From the NCBI GenBank assembly GCA_031216915.1, contig CM062295.1, positions 177,148,927-177,212,926 of the forward strand: 64,000 bases of DNA. The letters are read 5' to 3'. A program made the translations under genes and the position numbers. Within the stretch, counting starts at the first letter, position 1, and the number at the start of each line of letters is the position of its first letter. This document shows, piece after piece, positions 21,590 through 32,355 of the stretch. Origin of the DNA: Pictodentalium vernedei. Its lineage: Eukaryota; Mollusca; Scaphopoda; Dentaliida; Dentaliidae. The notes under the pieces were generated by a model. The model saw only the letters and a list, made by a program, of their open reading frames with translations, was not told where the DNA came from and searched no databases.

Positions 21590-22050
21590 ATCCATAAAAA
21601 CAGAAGTATATAATTATGACGTGCACATTTGATTCAGGTTATATAATTTCCAGAGGCCAGTGGAAGATGGGGCGGAATGGGGGGGGGGCACATGCTCCGC
21701 CACTTTGATTCCACAAATGCGTTACACGATTACAGAAAAAGTGAAAAAATAAATTGGGAGCATATAAATTTGTCACCATCAGTGGAGTAGCTTACAAAAT
21801 TCCCCCACCCACCCCCACCCACCCCCCCCCCCCCCACCCTCCCCCACCCACCCCCACCCCCAACCTAGATGGTGTCATTTGTGTGCACAGCACACTAGAG
21901 TATAACCACACATTTGCATTCTTGGTTATTGGTTAATAGTCCATCCGAAATTGGATTCTCTATCAGACATGATGTATAAACAATATTGTATGTGTGTGTG
22001 AAGCCCTCAACTGTTTATTCCAATTCACATCCTTGGTTGTAAGTGATGAA
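21590..22050. other. Intron with G-run and C-rich low-complexity tract
   Basis: A G-run lies at 21679-21688 and a CCCCCACCCACC tract at about 21797-21862. Nothing coding is seen. Confidence 0.6.
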
Positions 22051-22057
22051 AAATTAT

Positions 22058-22690
22058 GTTCAACGTACAGCAATGGATATACCCTAAAATATGCGACTTT
22101 CATCGGAAACCGATTCTCTAACCACAAAGGTGGCGCTACGGGTGCCACACGTGACTGAATCAAAATCTGAAAATTTTATGAGCAGTTAGAGACCTACTGG
22201 AACATATGAACACACTTTCAACGTTTCGAATTAAAACCCCTGGGAGACTTCAACCGGAAACCGATTCTTTAACGACAAAAGTGTTGCTACGAGCCCCACA
22301 TGGGGTCAAGTAAAAAATCAGAAGCTTTTATGCATATCTAGAGACCCTACCAGATCATATGAACAAACTTTCAACGTTTCGAATTAAAAGCCCTAGGAGC
22401 CTTCCACCGGAAACTGATCTTCTAACAATAAAAGTGGTTCCAGTGGAACCACTCGGGGCCAAATCAAAATTCCGAAACCTTTATGGACATCTACAGATGT
22501 TACAGGAACACCTTGACATAGTTTAAAGGTTTCGAATTAAACACCTTTGGAGCTTTTCAATGGAAATCGATTTTCTAATAATAACAATAAAAGTGGTTCG
22601 ACTGGAAGCATTGGGGCCAAATCAAAATTCCGGAACCTTTAAGCACATCTACAGATGCTACCTGAACACTTCAGGATAGTTTACAACAAT
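22058..22690. repeat. Tandem repeat, ~155 bp unit, four copies
   Basis: CGGAAACCGATTCTCTAAC and variants recur at about 22097, 22251, 22406 and 22558, each followed by TCAAAATTCC- and CATATGAACA-like segments and a CAACGTTTCGAATTAAA block. The units are 152-155 bp. They lie in an OvoA intron and are non-coding. Confidence 0.85.
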
Positions 22691-22694
22691 ATTT

Positions 22695-23520
22695 TTAACA
22701 AAAAGCAGGGATAAAAAAATGGCCCAATGCAACTTTCACAACATAAAGCCCAAAATGGTTTTCAATATGGGGGACTACAAACGCTACAAATACTTCAGAT
22801 TAGCTCTTAGAGCACTAAATTGTGCACTATGTTTTTTTTGGGGGGGGTAGGGGGCTAGTCCTAAATGTGACCCTCTGAAGAGATGTGGGGAAAAGGGGGT
22901 AACAACCGGAGGTTCTTGGTTAGGATTAGGGAAGACTCCCGAAACCCCACTCAACTGCCTTTTAAATATCCAAATATCATCTTTGCACTCCCCACCCCCC
23001 CCCCCCTACAAAGAAGGCTAGGGCACCCCTATTATACACGTCTGGTAACCATACAGGTGTTCCTTCAATATATTACCTGCAAATGTAATCAGATCTCATT
23101 GCATTTGGTCAAAGAATTCCACCTTTGGTTAATTCGATCCGTCTCCTCCACTTTAACCATTTTCCAACCCGAAGGCAAGCTGAAAGATGGTTGTACAAGA
23201 AGAAAAATTGAACCATTACCAGACCAGGCGAATCATATCTAAAAGGGAGAGAGACAAGCGTATTTCGAGCATTTGCTGATGTTCGATAAAAATAACTAAG
23301 AAGACGTGAAATGACATCATATACAGTATCATTCTGAAGCATAAATATCAGCTTCTTCCTGTTATATTTTCGTTTATCTCCCCTGATAACTACCAGAAAA
23401 TACAGCTAATTAAGCTTAATGTTGTCAATCCGTGTATTGACAGGATGTTGATCTAACACTCATCTCTGAAATCTCTTGGAGATTTTTAAAAAAAACATTC
23501 CAAAGTGAAATGGAAATGGG
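22695..23520. other. Non-coding intron, nothing recognised
   Basis: It contains a T-run/G-run at 22831-22850 and a C-run near 22991-23006. A 119-codon ORF across the C-run has no motifs. Confidence 0.45.
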
Positions 23521-23524
23521 AAGA

Positions 23525-23820
23525 TTTATTTATTTGGGTTTAACGACACTTTTGACCGCCGTAGAGAACCACTGAGCAATGGCGAGCAACTGCCAGACTC
23601 CCCAACGTACTAACTACACAAGCAGGGTTAGCACTGGTTGAAGACAAGTGCACCACCGACGTGCAGTACGCCTAAGTACATAACGCCATCGTGCCCACGT
23701 AGGCAACTGGGATTAAGTGCCTTGCTCAAAGACACAACACGGTTGCCGCAGGTGGGATTCGGACAAAGGACCTCTCGGCTTGCAGCCTGGATGTCAACCT
23801 ACTGAGTCACCGGACTCCCA
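23525..23820 (-). mobile_element. tRNA-headed SINE, minus strand
   Basis: On the minus strand the head reads GGGAGTCCGGTGACTCAGTA with a decayed B box (CGAATCCCACC-like). The common body follows (GAGCAAGGCACTTAATCCC, TGGTGCACTTGTCTTCAACC) and the tail is A/T-rich (AAATAAATAAAT). It is near full length. Confidence 0.8.
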
Positions 23821-23927
23821 GATAGGAAGATAAACATTTATTTAATATTTTTTTTCAATCTTTCTTTTTTTCTGAAATGATGTCCGACTGCGTTATTCAC
23901 CTACGGCAAATATATAGAGGATATCTA

Positions 23928-24069
23928 GTATTTTTGAGTGGATACCGAAAATTATCTCATGACTGACCGATACAAATGTTTATTTTTCGTGAGCGCTTGC
24001 GCGAGCAAAAGCAACACTTTATCTCGGTCACAAGTGAGATAATTTTCGATATCCACTCAAAAACACTAG
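23928..24069. repeat. Hairpin, AAAATTATCTC family
   Basis: CTAGTATTTTTGAGTGGATA and CCGAAAATTATCTCA pair with TGAGATAATTTTCG and TATCCACTCAAAAACACTAG. The loop is rich in GTGAGCGCTTGCGCGAGC. A related but longer hairpin lies at 27314-27468 (ATACCGAAAATATCTCGTG). Confidence 0.75.
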
Positions 24070-24240
24070 ATTTTCTTTTTATTGTACGCTTTTTATAAGA
24101 ATCCGATAATTCCACTCGTTTCAACCATGAATTGGTGCATGAAAGTAAACAGCGCATTAAATCATTGATATGCGGAAGTGATTTGATCGACACTCGGAAC
24201 AGATACCGTCTTGCGATCTGATTCAGTTGGCGGGTTTCTA

Positions 24241-24336
24241 GTCCAAACATGGCTTGAAGGTCCGTAATATAAGTTTTTGGTTTGGTACGTTCCCAAACCA
24301 AAAACTTATATTACGGACTTTCAGGCCATGTTTGGA
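24241..24336. repeat. Hairpin plus local duplication
   Basis: GTCCAAACATGGCTTGAAGG and TCCGTAATATAAGTTTTTGG pair with CCAAAAACTTATATTACGGA and CATGTTTGGAC. Outside it, CACTCAAAAACACTAG and TTTTCTTT recur at about 24053 and 24406, so the hairpin sits inside a diverged duplicated block spanning about 24050-24500. Confidence 0.75.
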
Positions 24337-24782
24337 CTAACGGGTTTCATGCATCAATTCAAGGTGAATACGTGTTTCATTATTGCTGGAAATGATCGGT
24401 ATCCTCTCAAAAACACTAGCTTTTCTTTGCATTATACGTTTTTAGAACAAATTGATTATTTCCAGTGATAATTTGGCTCGTATTCACCTTGAAGTGATGC
24501 TTTGAAAGCCGCCATTTTGATTGAGGGATACGATTTCTGTCTTTCCGCAGTTTCTTCGATAATCTATCATTTAGTTTATAATTAAATAATTTAACTTGAA
24601 ACCAGCCATGTAAGCCGTTTTTAACATTTTTCAAAGGGTTGTATAGGAAAAGTGCCAAATTTCAGATGGAAATACAAAAACTTCGTACTAGCGTTTTAAA
24701 TCGTACAACATTTGAAAACATTTGTCATGGACTTCATGAATTGATGTCTAGCTATTCAAAAATTTATCTATTTTCATCTTAA

Positions 24783-25413
24783 CCCTTTGATACTTTTAAG
24801 TACATGTTATTACGTACGAAATCTTTTGTTTAATTGAACCTTTTGATACTTTTGTAAAGGTTATTATGTACAAAATAAAACAGAACGTTGATATTTTGTG
24901 GTCATTTGTTTTATTATTTTTCGATTTTTTAAAGTTTTAACCTGAAATTCCTATTTTCTCCCGAAGGTGTGCAGTGACAACCGTTGAGCCAAATGTTATC
25001 GCAACTTAAAATACTAGCATAATCCTGCTGGGAAGACTTCTTAACTGGCTGAGTGCTTGAAGTCACTATCGGGGCTTTCAAAAAATGAAGATACCAGAGC
25101 AAAAGGCAGCACTTTCATTGCTTATATTTCATATTCAGTCAAACACAAATAATATTTTGTTTATATAAATTTGTTTTATTACAAATTATTGGAGAGTGCC
25201 TGTGGGCACTCTCCAATAATTTGTAATAAAACAAGTTTTAAATAACAAGTTCAGACCACAAAAAATAATCTGGCTCTCAACCAGTTAATCAGTAATGTGA
25301 AAAATATCTTGTTATTTCTACTTTCTGACGTTTGACGTCGCATTATGAAATACGCTGAAGAAACTGAATTCCCAGTGACGTTTGAACGTCAGAATAATTA
25401 AAGTCTCAAAGGG
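24783..25413. mobile_element. TTAA-bounded element (CCCTTTGA ends), nested host
   Basis: TTAA at 24779-24782 and 25414-25417 bound ends CCCTTTGATAC and TCAAAGGG. Its interior is interrupted by a second TTAA-bounded element at 25045-25284. Without that insert it would be about 390 bp. A similar left end (AACCCTTTGAACCC) occurs at 46979-46992. Confidence 0.6.
25045..25284. mobile_element. TTAA-bounded MITE, CTGGCTGAG family, intact
   Basis: TTAA flanks (25041-25044 and 25285-25288) bound ends CTGGCTGAG and CTCAACCAG. A central hairpin TTATTGGAGAGTGCC..GGCACTCTCCAATAA with long AT arms lies at about 25168-25238. At 240 bp it is the cleanest copy and serves as reference for 8583-8806 and 16426-17090. 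Confidence 0.8.
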
Positions 25414-25423
25414 TTAATATAAC

Positions 25424-25600
25424 AATAACATGATTTTGAAGGGCTTTACAGTGTATTAACGGCTCAACAGAAATGGTTAACAGTCCAAGAGTTTATTAGC
25501 GGCCCGCGACGAAGTCGAGGGCCGCTAATAAGCTCAAGGGCTGTTAACCATTTCTGTTGAGCCGTTGATACACTGTAATGCCCGACAAAGTCATGTTATT
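25424..25600. repeat. Long hairpin, about 75-base arms
   Basis: AATAACATGATTTTGAAGGG and CTCAACAGAAATGGTTAACAG pair with CTGTTAACCATTTCTGTTGAG and CGACAAAGTCATGTTATT. The loop region is GGCCCGCGACGAAGTCGAGGG. A smaller palindrome sharing 'CCCGACAAA' lies at 26045-26100. Confidence 0.8.
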
Positions 25601-26583
25601 TCTATTATTGCCACTTTCGTACATCGGGGACATTACAATTAAATTATATGGGAAATAAGATAAATAAATGAAGTTTGGCGTTTTAGAATTAAAAAAACAG
25701 CGACACCATCGTCTGATTTGTTGACAAACAAACCGGGTAACATGACTATCGTCTGATAAATCTACTGCGAAATTTGGGAAGTTAGATGATGAAAAATATC
25801 TTCGAAATACGAACTTTTGGCAAGGAGTTCATTCATCAAAGATATCATCACTTACTTTGCGTGTATCGCTTCCTACATTTGATACATTATCTATCCGTGA
25901 CACAAAGGGAAACCCTTGAAACAAATGTGTTAATTGTGTTTACAAATTAAAAAAATCCGAATTGAATTTCGATCCAAATGGAAATCTGGGAAAAATATTG
26001 TTGATCGGCTGAGAGATGTGACGTCATTGTCTATATTTAGACGTGTCGGGCTGTTATTGACGTGTTGGGCTTTTATAGTCAATAACGGCCCAACACGTCA
26101 CATGACTTGTACTTGTTGAGCATTACGAGGTTTCAACGCCCGACAAAATATCGTTAATGTGCTAGGAACGCCCGCAAAAGTGGTAATAATTTTCATTATT
26201 TTTCTATATAGTGCTCTAGAGAATATTGTGCTATGCACAACTGATTTTCACGCATAAGTGCTACAGGGAATAAAAATAGTTTCTTATGATCTTGCCGCAC
26301 ACATTTTTCAACACTGATCTCCGATCGCACTCGGCTAAAATCAAGCAAATGGCATTTCTTGTGGATATCTTTTTAAACTTTTTGACCTCAGGGCCGACAC
26401 CAGTCTGTGCTCCACTTTCATTGAGCTCCTCTCACATATGCACTTGTTTGACTGGATGGTTGGGACGGTCAGGGCAGGATGGGCCATATCGCAGTCCTGC
26501 GTTATTGTTAAGTTCTCATGGATTATGGTTTGAGAAATTTATCTTCCTCTGATATATAACGAGAATCATTGCAATATCATTAA

Positions 26584-26735
26584 CACTTTACCTAACTTGT
26601 CGGCAATATTTACAAAACTCGTCATTCAAATGTAATTATTGTTTTCAACTTTTTCCTCGAAAACATAGCTTATGACCCTTCACTCGAACGATCTGATCAA
26701 GTTTGTTCCAATGGAAGGCCATAAGCTATCACCCC
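26584..26735. mobile_element. Truncated TTAA MITE (CCCTTTACC family)
   Basis: TTAA (26580-26583) precedes CACTTTACCTAAC. The arm AACATAGCTTATGACCC and a decayed second arm GGCCATAAGCTAT are present. The right end is lost near 26735. Confidence 0.65.
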
Positions 26736-26892
26736 TGACTTATCTCGTCATGAAAAGAAACTTTCGATAAAGGTATCTCCCCCGAAATTAAGAAAACACC
26801 TATGACATCAGTAGAAAATAAAGCGACTCTTCCTTTGTTACTTTTAATAAACAAAAAAAAAATAGACTTGTCAATTGTTTTCATTTGTTGAA

Positions 26893-27136
26893 AGGCTTTA
26901 CCTAACATGAAAAGCAGACGACACTTGCAAAAAAAATTCTTGAATAATTAATTTTTTTCATTTTTTGTCTCAAAAACATAGGTTATGACCCCTCGTTGGA
27001 ACGAGCTCGACGAGCTCGTTCCAACGAGGGGTCATAACCTATGTTTTTGAGACAAAAAATGAAAATATTTTGAAAATTAATTGGCGATTTTTGAGAATAG
27101 CGCTGGCCGGTTTTGGCCGTTACGTTGGGTAAAGGG
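26893..27136. mobile_element. Palindromic MITE (CCCTTTACC family), flanks decayed
   Basis: The element runs from CTTTACCTAACATG to GTTGGGTAAAGGG. The arms AAACATAGGTTATGACCCCT and its complement are perfect around CGTTGGAACGAGCTCGACG. The TTAA flanks have mutated (GGCT / GAAA). It is almost identical to the copy at 54765-55007. Confidence 0.8.
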
Positions 27137-27313
27137 AAAAAAGGAAACTTGGTTTTATGGCAAGCCAATTAGAAGCAACTAAGTAACTGTCCACTTTGGC
27201 TCTTTGTTTAGTGATTGTGTTGTTATAGTAATTTGTAAGTTTGTATTCTTCCCAGGAAAAAGTAGCAAAACTTACCTTCTAGACTTATATATTGATGGAA
27301 AGGATATAGAGGA

Positions 27314-27468
27314 TATTCACGAAAATTTGATGAATACCGAAAATATCTCGTGAGTGGCTACAAAGAAATATGAGGATCTTCACGAGCGACGCAGTCGCGA
27401 GTGAAGATCCTCATATTTCTTGTAGCCACGAACGAGATATTTTCGGTATTCATCAAATTTTCGTGAAT
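27314..27468. repeat. Long hairpin, about 70-base arms
   Basis: ATTCACGAAAATTTGATGAA, ACCGAAAATATCTCGT and GAAATATGAGGATCTTCAC pair with GTGAAGATCCTCATATTTC, GAGATATTTTCGGT and TTCATCAAATTTTCGTGAAT. The centre is GAGCGACGCAGTCGCGAG. It is related in motif to 23928-24069. Confidence 0.85.
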
Positions 27469-27474
27469 TTTCTT

Positions 27475-28680
27475 TTTATTTAATGCTCTACGACTACAAA
27501 CTCTCCAATTTGTGGCCTTTATTTGCCATTAAGGTGCAAAATTTATGTGCCGAACCGGCGTCCATACAAAAATTACAACAACCAAACTCCAACCATTGGA
27601 ATGTGTGAATATCCGCACAAAAAGTAGTCCCGTCTTATTTCTCCCCTAACTTTACGATTTACCAAGGCTGGCGAATTGAAATAATCGCAATGTGTTTCGA
27701 AGAAATAGAACAATAACAAAAAACACCACTTTCTTATTTTCAATAACAAGACACGTCATTTTATTTTTTTTGAACTCAATGCACTGAAGACGTGTGAAGT
27801 TGAACTGAAGAAATTTGAAAGTGATTTCGGCTTTTCGCTGGAAGGTGAATGAGAAAGTCAAACTTTGAAACCGCTGATTTAATGAATTGATTTAGTCACT
27901 GTCACTATCAATTATTCGAATTCGTTTGTATTTGGGACTCTGGAATTCATTACTGATGTGCTGACTCGTTTAAAGTACATGTGATTCGTCATCCGAACCT
28001 ACGATGAAATATCGATTTCTAAATATCATTTTGATATTTCGTTTTGCCGACCGACAGGGGAATATGACTTAATTTTTCAGCGTGAATTGATGCCTGAGCA
28101 TTAAATAAAGTGTCTGTATTATGTGTTTCGATGCTCACACTATTGATATCTTATTTTTAAATGGGTTTAACAGTTCAAACTGATTGGGAAACAATGCAAA
28201 CAGTCCGCTTCTGATTTCTACACTATTCTGCAGGAAAATGCCTGAAGTTTGTGAAATGATGTGCACACAGATGATTCAACTTCGCTAACATTTCGAAATT
28301 TCAGTTATTATATGAAATTACCATATCCTTAATGTTAAATTACTGACAACTTTAGAAAATTAACGGCAGCTAATGTTCCAGTAAGACTAAAATCCTCCTC
28401 CTCTGATTGGCCGAGAGCTTGCTTAGTATATTCTATGTTTTCGGCTCAAGTGGCAAATGTTACCGTCTGACGTCACAGCGCGAAATATTTGAAATGACCG
28501 TCGCCCGTTTCGTAATAGCTTCACCAACGGAATGACTAGCAAGCCGCTTCATTTTTCTGGATTTTTCACTGGTGCAGCAGACAGTGTTCCGGATGAAGTG
28601 TTGTTTCAATTACAAAGCTGATTTACGATTTGAACTGAGATGGAACGAGTTTATCTGGTTTATTGATTATTTATCCAGTG
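27475..28680. other. Non-coding AT-rich intron, nothing recognised
   Basis: No motif-bearing ORF or repeat family was recognised. Confidence 0.5.
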
Positions 28681-28686
28681 CCGTCG

Positions 28687-28792
28687 GAGGTACACGAGAG
28701 GTTTATTTACTAAACCTGTGATCGTTAAAAGTTGCCTTGAACAAGGCAACTTTTAACGATCAGAAGTTTAGTAAACAAGCCTCTCGTGCTTC
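28687..28792. repeat. Hairpin, about 48-base arms
   Basis: CACGAGAGGTTTATTTACTA and TGATCGTTAAAAGTTGCCTT pair with AAGGCAACTTTTAACGATCA and AGTTTAGTAAACAAGCCTCT, almost without spacer. A poly-G/T low-complexity stretch follows at about 29032-29095. Confidence 0.8.
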
Positions 28793-29207
28793 ACGATGTA
28801 GGTTTTGGGCTATAGTTACTGTCTTATTGGAACATATACGCTTCTCGGTTGAACATACGCTCCGAGCCGCAAACCTCAGACTATGTTACCGTCAATTCAT
28901 CACAATAACATATAATGTTCCTGAAAATCACTTCCAATGATGAACATTGTCAGCCATCGTTTTTAGTCAAATGATGTACAATTTTAATCATTTCAGATTT
29001 TTTTTGTGTGTTTTTGTTGGTATTTTTGTTTTCGGGGGCTGGGGGGGGGGGGGGTGTTCTAGGTTTTTTTTGGGGGGGGGGGGTGGGAGGGGAGGAGATT
29101 GCAACTGTCCTCCTATTCGTGTTTGTTGAAGGGCTGAAAAGACATGCTTCATTCACACCTCATATCGTTCAACAAAATTTATTTTATTATTTGTTTTCTT
29201 ATTCCAG

Positions 29208-29473
29208 AAAACCCGATAGTATATTTTGACGAAGATAAAGTCCAAGTTCAAAAATTTGATACAACAAATTTGTGCTATTCATTTGATTGCCTCCTTGAGT
29301 TGGACGGGATTTTAGAATTGGAATTTGGTTTCCGGAAATCGGGGTTTGCATCTGTCGTTTCTTCCGTATGCGAACAGAATGCCGATATATTCAAAACCAG
29401 CAAATCATCAGCTGCCATCATGGGAATAGATGGTGGTCTTGTCACCTTCTTGCTATCAAGACAATTCCGAGAA
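29208..29473 (+). CDS. OvoA: OvoA exon c: linker and methyltransferase N-part
   Basis: Acceptor TTATTCCAG ends at 29207 and donor GTAAGT starts at 29474. Its first two bases complete a Glu codon split by the phase-1 intron, then 88 codons follow (phase 0 end). It reads NPIVYFDEDKVQVQKFD.., the entry to the C-terminal SAM-dependent methyltransferase domain, and ends AAIMGIDGGLVTFLLSRQF then RE. The last segment occupies the place of SAM motif I; glycines are kept at two positions, but the acidic residue expected before the first Gly appears to be replaced, so motif I is unusual (see finding). Confidence 0.92.
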
Positions 29474-29977
29474 GTAAGTATTTACAGTTTTTTAGAATTG
29501 TTCTGGGCAAGGAAAAAGGTCGGAGCTTCAGTTATGATTTTAGCATGATGGATTAAGACCGAACAAAAAGATTATAGACTACAAGAGACTGGAATCGACA
29601 ATCAGATCAGGGTACGCATAAAATACAGCAAATACTTCAACAAGGGCCGTTGATTCCTGTCCACCTCACTCTAACCGAGTTGTGTTCTGTATTTTTATCT
29701 AACAATCAACTTAATTTGCACTCCAAAACACAGGAAAAATGTTTCTATCAGCCCAACTCTTGTTCCAGTTCTCAGCCAGATTAAATTTACGAGTTAAACA
29801 CCGCCCTATTACATGTATGTGTTATTACGCTTTAAAATATAGTTCCAGAAATTCGAAATTTTGACCAATTACAACCCAATTTAAACTGAAAAATGGGGGA
29901 AACAGGCTTTATGTTACGGGATTGTTAATAGATGAATGTATTATGACCATATGCATGTCCTGTAATTTGTGTCAGCT

Positions 29978-30050
29978 TCGAGGTCGTGTTTATAATCGGA
30001 TTGCAACGAGCCACAGGGTGAGTTGCGATCCGATTGTAAACACGATCGAG
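29978..30050. repeat. Hairpin, about 30-base arms
   Basis: TCGAGGTCGTGTTTATAATC and GGATTGCAAC pair with GTTGCGATCC and GATTGTAAACACGATCGA. Confidence 0.75.
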
Positions 30051-30807
30051 AATATATATAAATGAATAAAGTGAATGGGGCTGTATTTTTTTAGGAAAAT
30101 TAACACCTTCGGTGGTCTGTTTACATTCTTCACATTTTTCGTCAAAGCATTTCATTCACATTATAACGTCACTCAGATGTGTACAGTGTAAGGACCAATC
30201 ACAAGCGTTTTTATATGACGTTCTTACACGTAGGCACCTAATCGGTAGGCACTCGCTATGGACGGTAACACACTAATTGAAAACCATTGAATGTCAATAA
30301 TGTTACCCCCACCCCAACCCCGGCACACCGATGTTAAAATAGTAAAATTGGAAAACGTTCATTTCCAAATCGCTCTGGCTTCTTTTGAAACTAAATCAGT
30401 TTGTTAAGATTGCAGAGTTACCAGATAAAACTCTGGGAGATTCGTTCATTCCTGGCTTTAGATTGGCGGAACTTCAAACATTCGTCGCGTGATGCATTCA
30501 ACCATTTTTATTATATACTTTATAAATAACCACATTTCTATTGACTGAATCTTATACACGTGACTGGTACTCAAAAATACATGGACACAGATTTTCCAGT
30601 GAATATCATCTTTCTAAAAATAGCTTTTGAAAATCCCCTCTCAAGTTCTATTTCAATCGACGTGCATGCGCAGTCAACCTGACTTCCGTTTCATTTTTAT
30701 GTTATTCTGTGGATGATAATACTAAAAGTATTTCTGGTTGATGTAATTGAACTTTTAATTGACATATAGAAGATTGTTTGTTTTTTTTAGGATGGTGTAT
30801 ATAATAA

Positions 30808-30937
30808 AATAGTTATGGACTTTCGTGGATGTGATATGAACTAAAAAACGTATATTGACCGAGGCTAACGCCACGGTCAATATAAGTTTTTTAGGTTCAT
30901 ATCACATCATATTCACCGTCATAAAAGTCCATAATTG
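30808..30937. repeat. Hairpin, about 55-base arms
   Basis: ATAGTTATGGACTTTCGTGG, GATGTGATATGAAC and TATATTGACCG pair with CGGTCAATATA, GTTCATATCACATC and AAAAGTCCATAATT. It lies in an OvoA intron. Confidence 0.75.
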
Positions 30938-30956
30938 TATAATATCGACAGTCAAT

Positions 30957-31028
30957 AATGTGTTGGGTTCATATTCACTCAACACAGTCGATTTGGGTTG
31001 ATTTTTACCCCAACTGATTTTAGAGTGT
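30957..31028. repeat. Fragment of the CTCTAAAATCAGTTGGG MITE family
   Basis: GTTGGGTTCATATTCACTCA and CCCAACTGATTTTAGAGTG match the right half of the element at 50139-50318; the left half is missing. Confidence 0.7.
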
Positions 31029-31207
31029 ACTTATAATAGTACTGTGGTAATAATCCACATGGAGAGGCAGTCTGGTGGATGCAAACATAGCACGGGACGA
31101 ACACTTCTCCCCATTCCTTGGTATTTAGGACTTCTGAAAACAGTAAAATAATATTGCTTTCACCCCGAACAGATCTGTATATCTAATGATGTGCATCTGT
31201 TTTATTT

Positions 31208-31995
31208 TGGTACATGCAGGGGCGGGGGAGGGGGGCACCAAAAATTTGCAAGACGTGACGTGGGGGTGGGTGGGTCTCTAGAGTGCGCCAAAAATGTGCA
31301 TTTCCAACTTGTGCAATTTTTTGAATTTTTTAAAAATATATCAATATATCAGCTAATATATACCATCATTTGTGTTTCAAACCTTAAAGCTGATGCTGTA
31401 CATCACACTCTTAACATAAATACAACATCAAGAGGCTTTATATGTGAGAATATTGGGCTTAATCTGGGAAAATGTCACACGTTAGTAGAGGGTGGGTGGC
31501 TTGTTCGAAATGTAGAAAATGTGCAGACAATATTTTGGGAAAATTCTCTCTGATGCACTAAATTCAACCCAAGTTATTTATTTATTAATAGAATTTGTAT
31601 GGATAGAAGAGGAAAGTAGCAAACACCTGAGAATACTGACAGAACAATTCAAATGAAAATTTGTTCCCGTATATGTACACCTGCTCTGGCCAAGCCTGAT
31701 AATGAACAGCTTGTCATTTGTAGATTGGGGTCCACAGCAGCCCACAGAGGTTTAAATTGGTGGTACCAGTTTAAGAACATTATGAAGCCCCCCCTAAAGA
31801 CAGCTGTGCCTACTAAGTTTATTAGTTAATTTTGGATTTTAATGGGAGAGTAGGGGGTGGGTGTCTGAGAACGGTACTAGAAAATTTCCACGTAGGGGTG
31901 GGTGGGTGTAAAAAGGAGCTGAATAAAAAATAGGACGTCACGTCTTGCAAATATTTAGTGCCCCCCCCCCCCACCCCCCCCCCCCCCCCCCCCGG
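31208..31995. mobile_element. Inverted-repeat element, G-rich ends
   Basis: GGGGGCACCAAAAATTTGCA and AGACGTGACGT at 31221-31261 are matched in inverted form by ACGTCACGTCT and TGCAAATATTTAGTGCCCCC at about 31933-31970. GGTACATGCAGG and GGTACATGTAGG flank the two ends, a possible target-site duplication. At about 790 bp it has no transposase ORF. Confidence 0.65.
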
Positions 31996-32156
31996 TACAT
32001 GTAGGAAATATAGACCATCCTTGCAACAAGTAGTAGAAGATTGTCCAGCACATTCCGACGAGATGTCTTGAACTTCAAAACAAATTTCAAATTTCGGACC
32101 GTCTTTATACCTTCAGTTAGCTGAAAAGTTACAAAAGTTTTCTATATATTTGATAG

Positions 32157-32306
32157 GTGCTGGGAATTGATTTCAGTGGTCGTCTTGTCGAGGCCTGTAG
32201 GAAACTACAAACGGACAGATGTACAACATATAAAAATTCCAGAAATGAAGTAACTAAGCTGAAAATTGATGATGACATCGATACCTCCAAAATTGTTTTC
32301 AAGCAG
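32157..32306 (+). CDS. OvoA: OvoA exon d: methyltransferase core strand 2
   Basis: Acceptor TTTGATAG ends at 32156 and donor GTACTT starts at 32307; exactly 50 codons, phase 0 at both ends. VLGIDFSGRLVEACRKLQ is the segment after SAM motif I, ending in the acidic residue at the end of strand beta-2 that normally binds the SAM ribose (GIDFS). It closes with IDTSKIVFKQ. Length and content match the corresponding OvoA region. Confidence 0.92.
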
Positions 32307-32355
32307 GTACTTGTCTAATGCTTCTTTTTTATATATTGTAATTTGTAGCTTTTTA

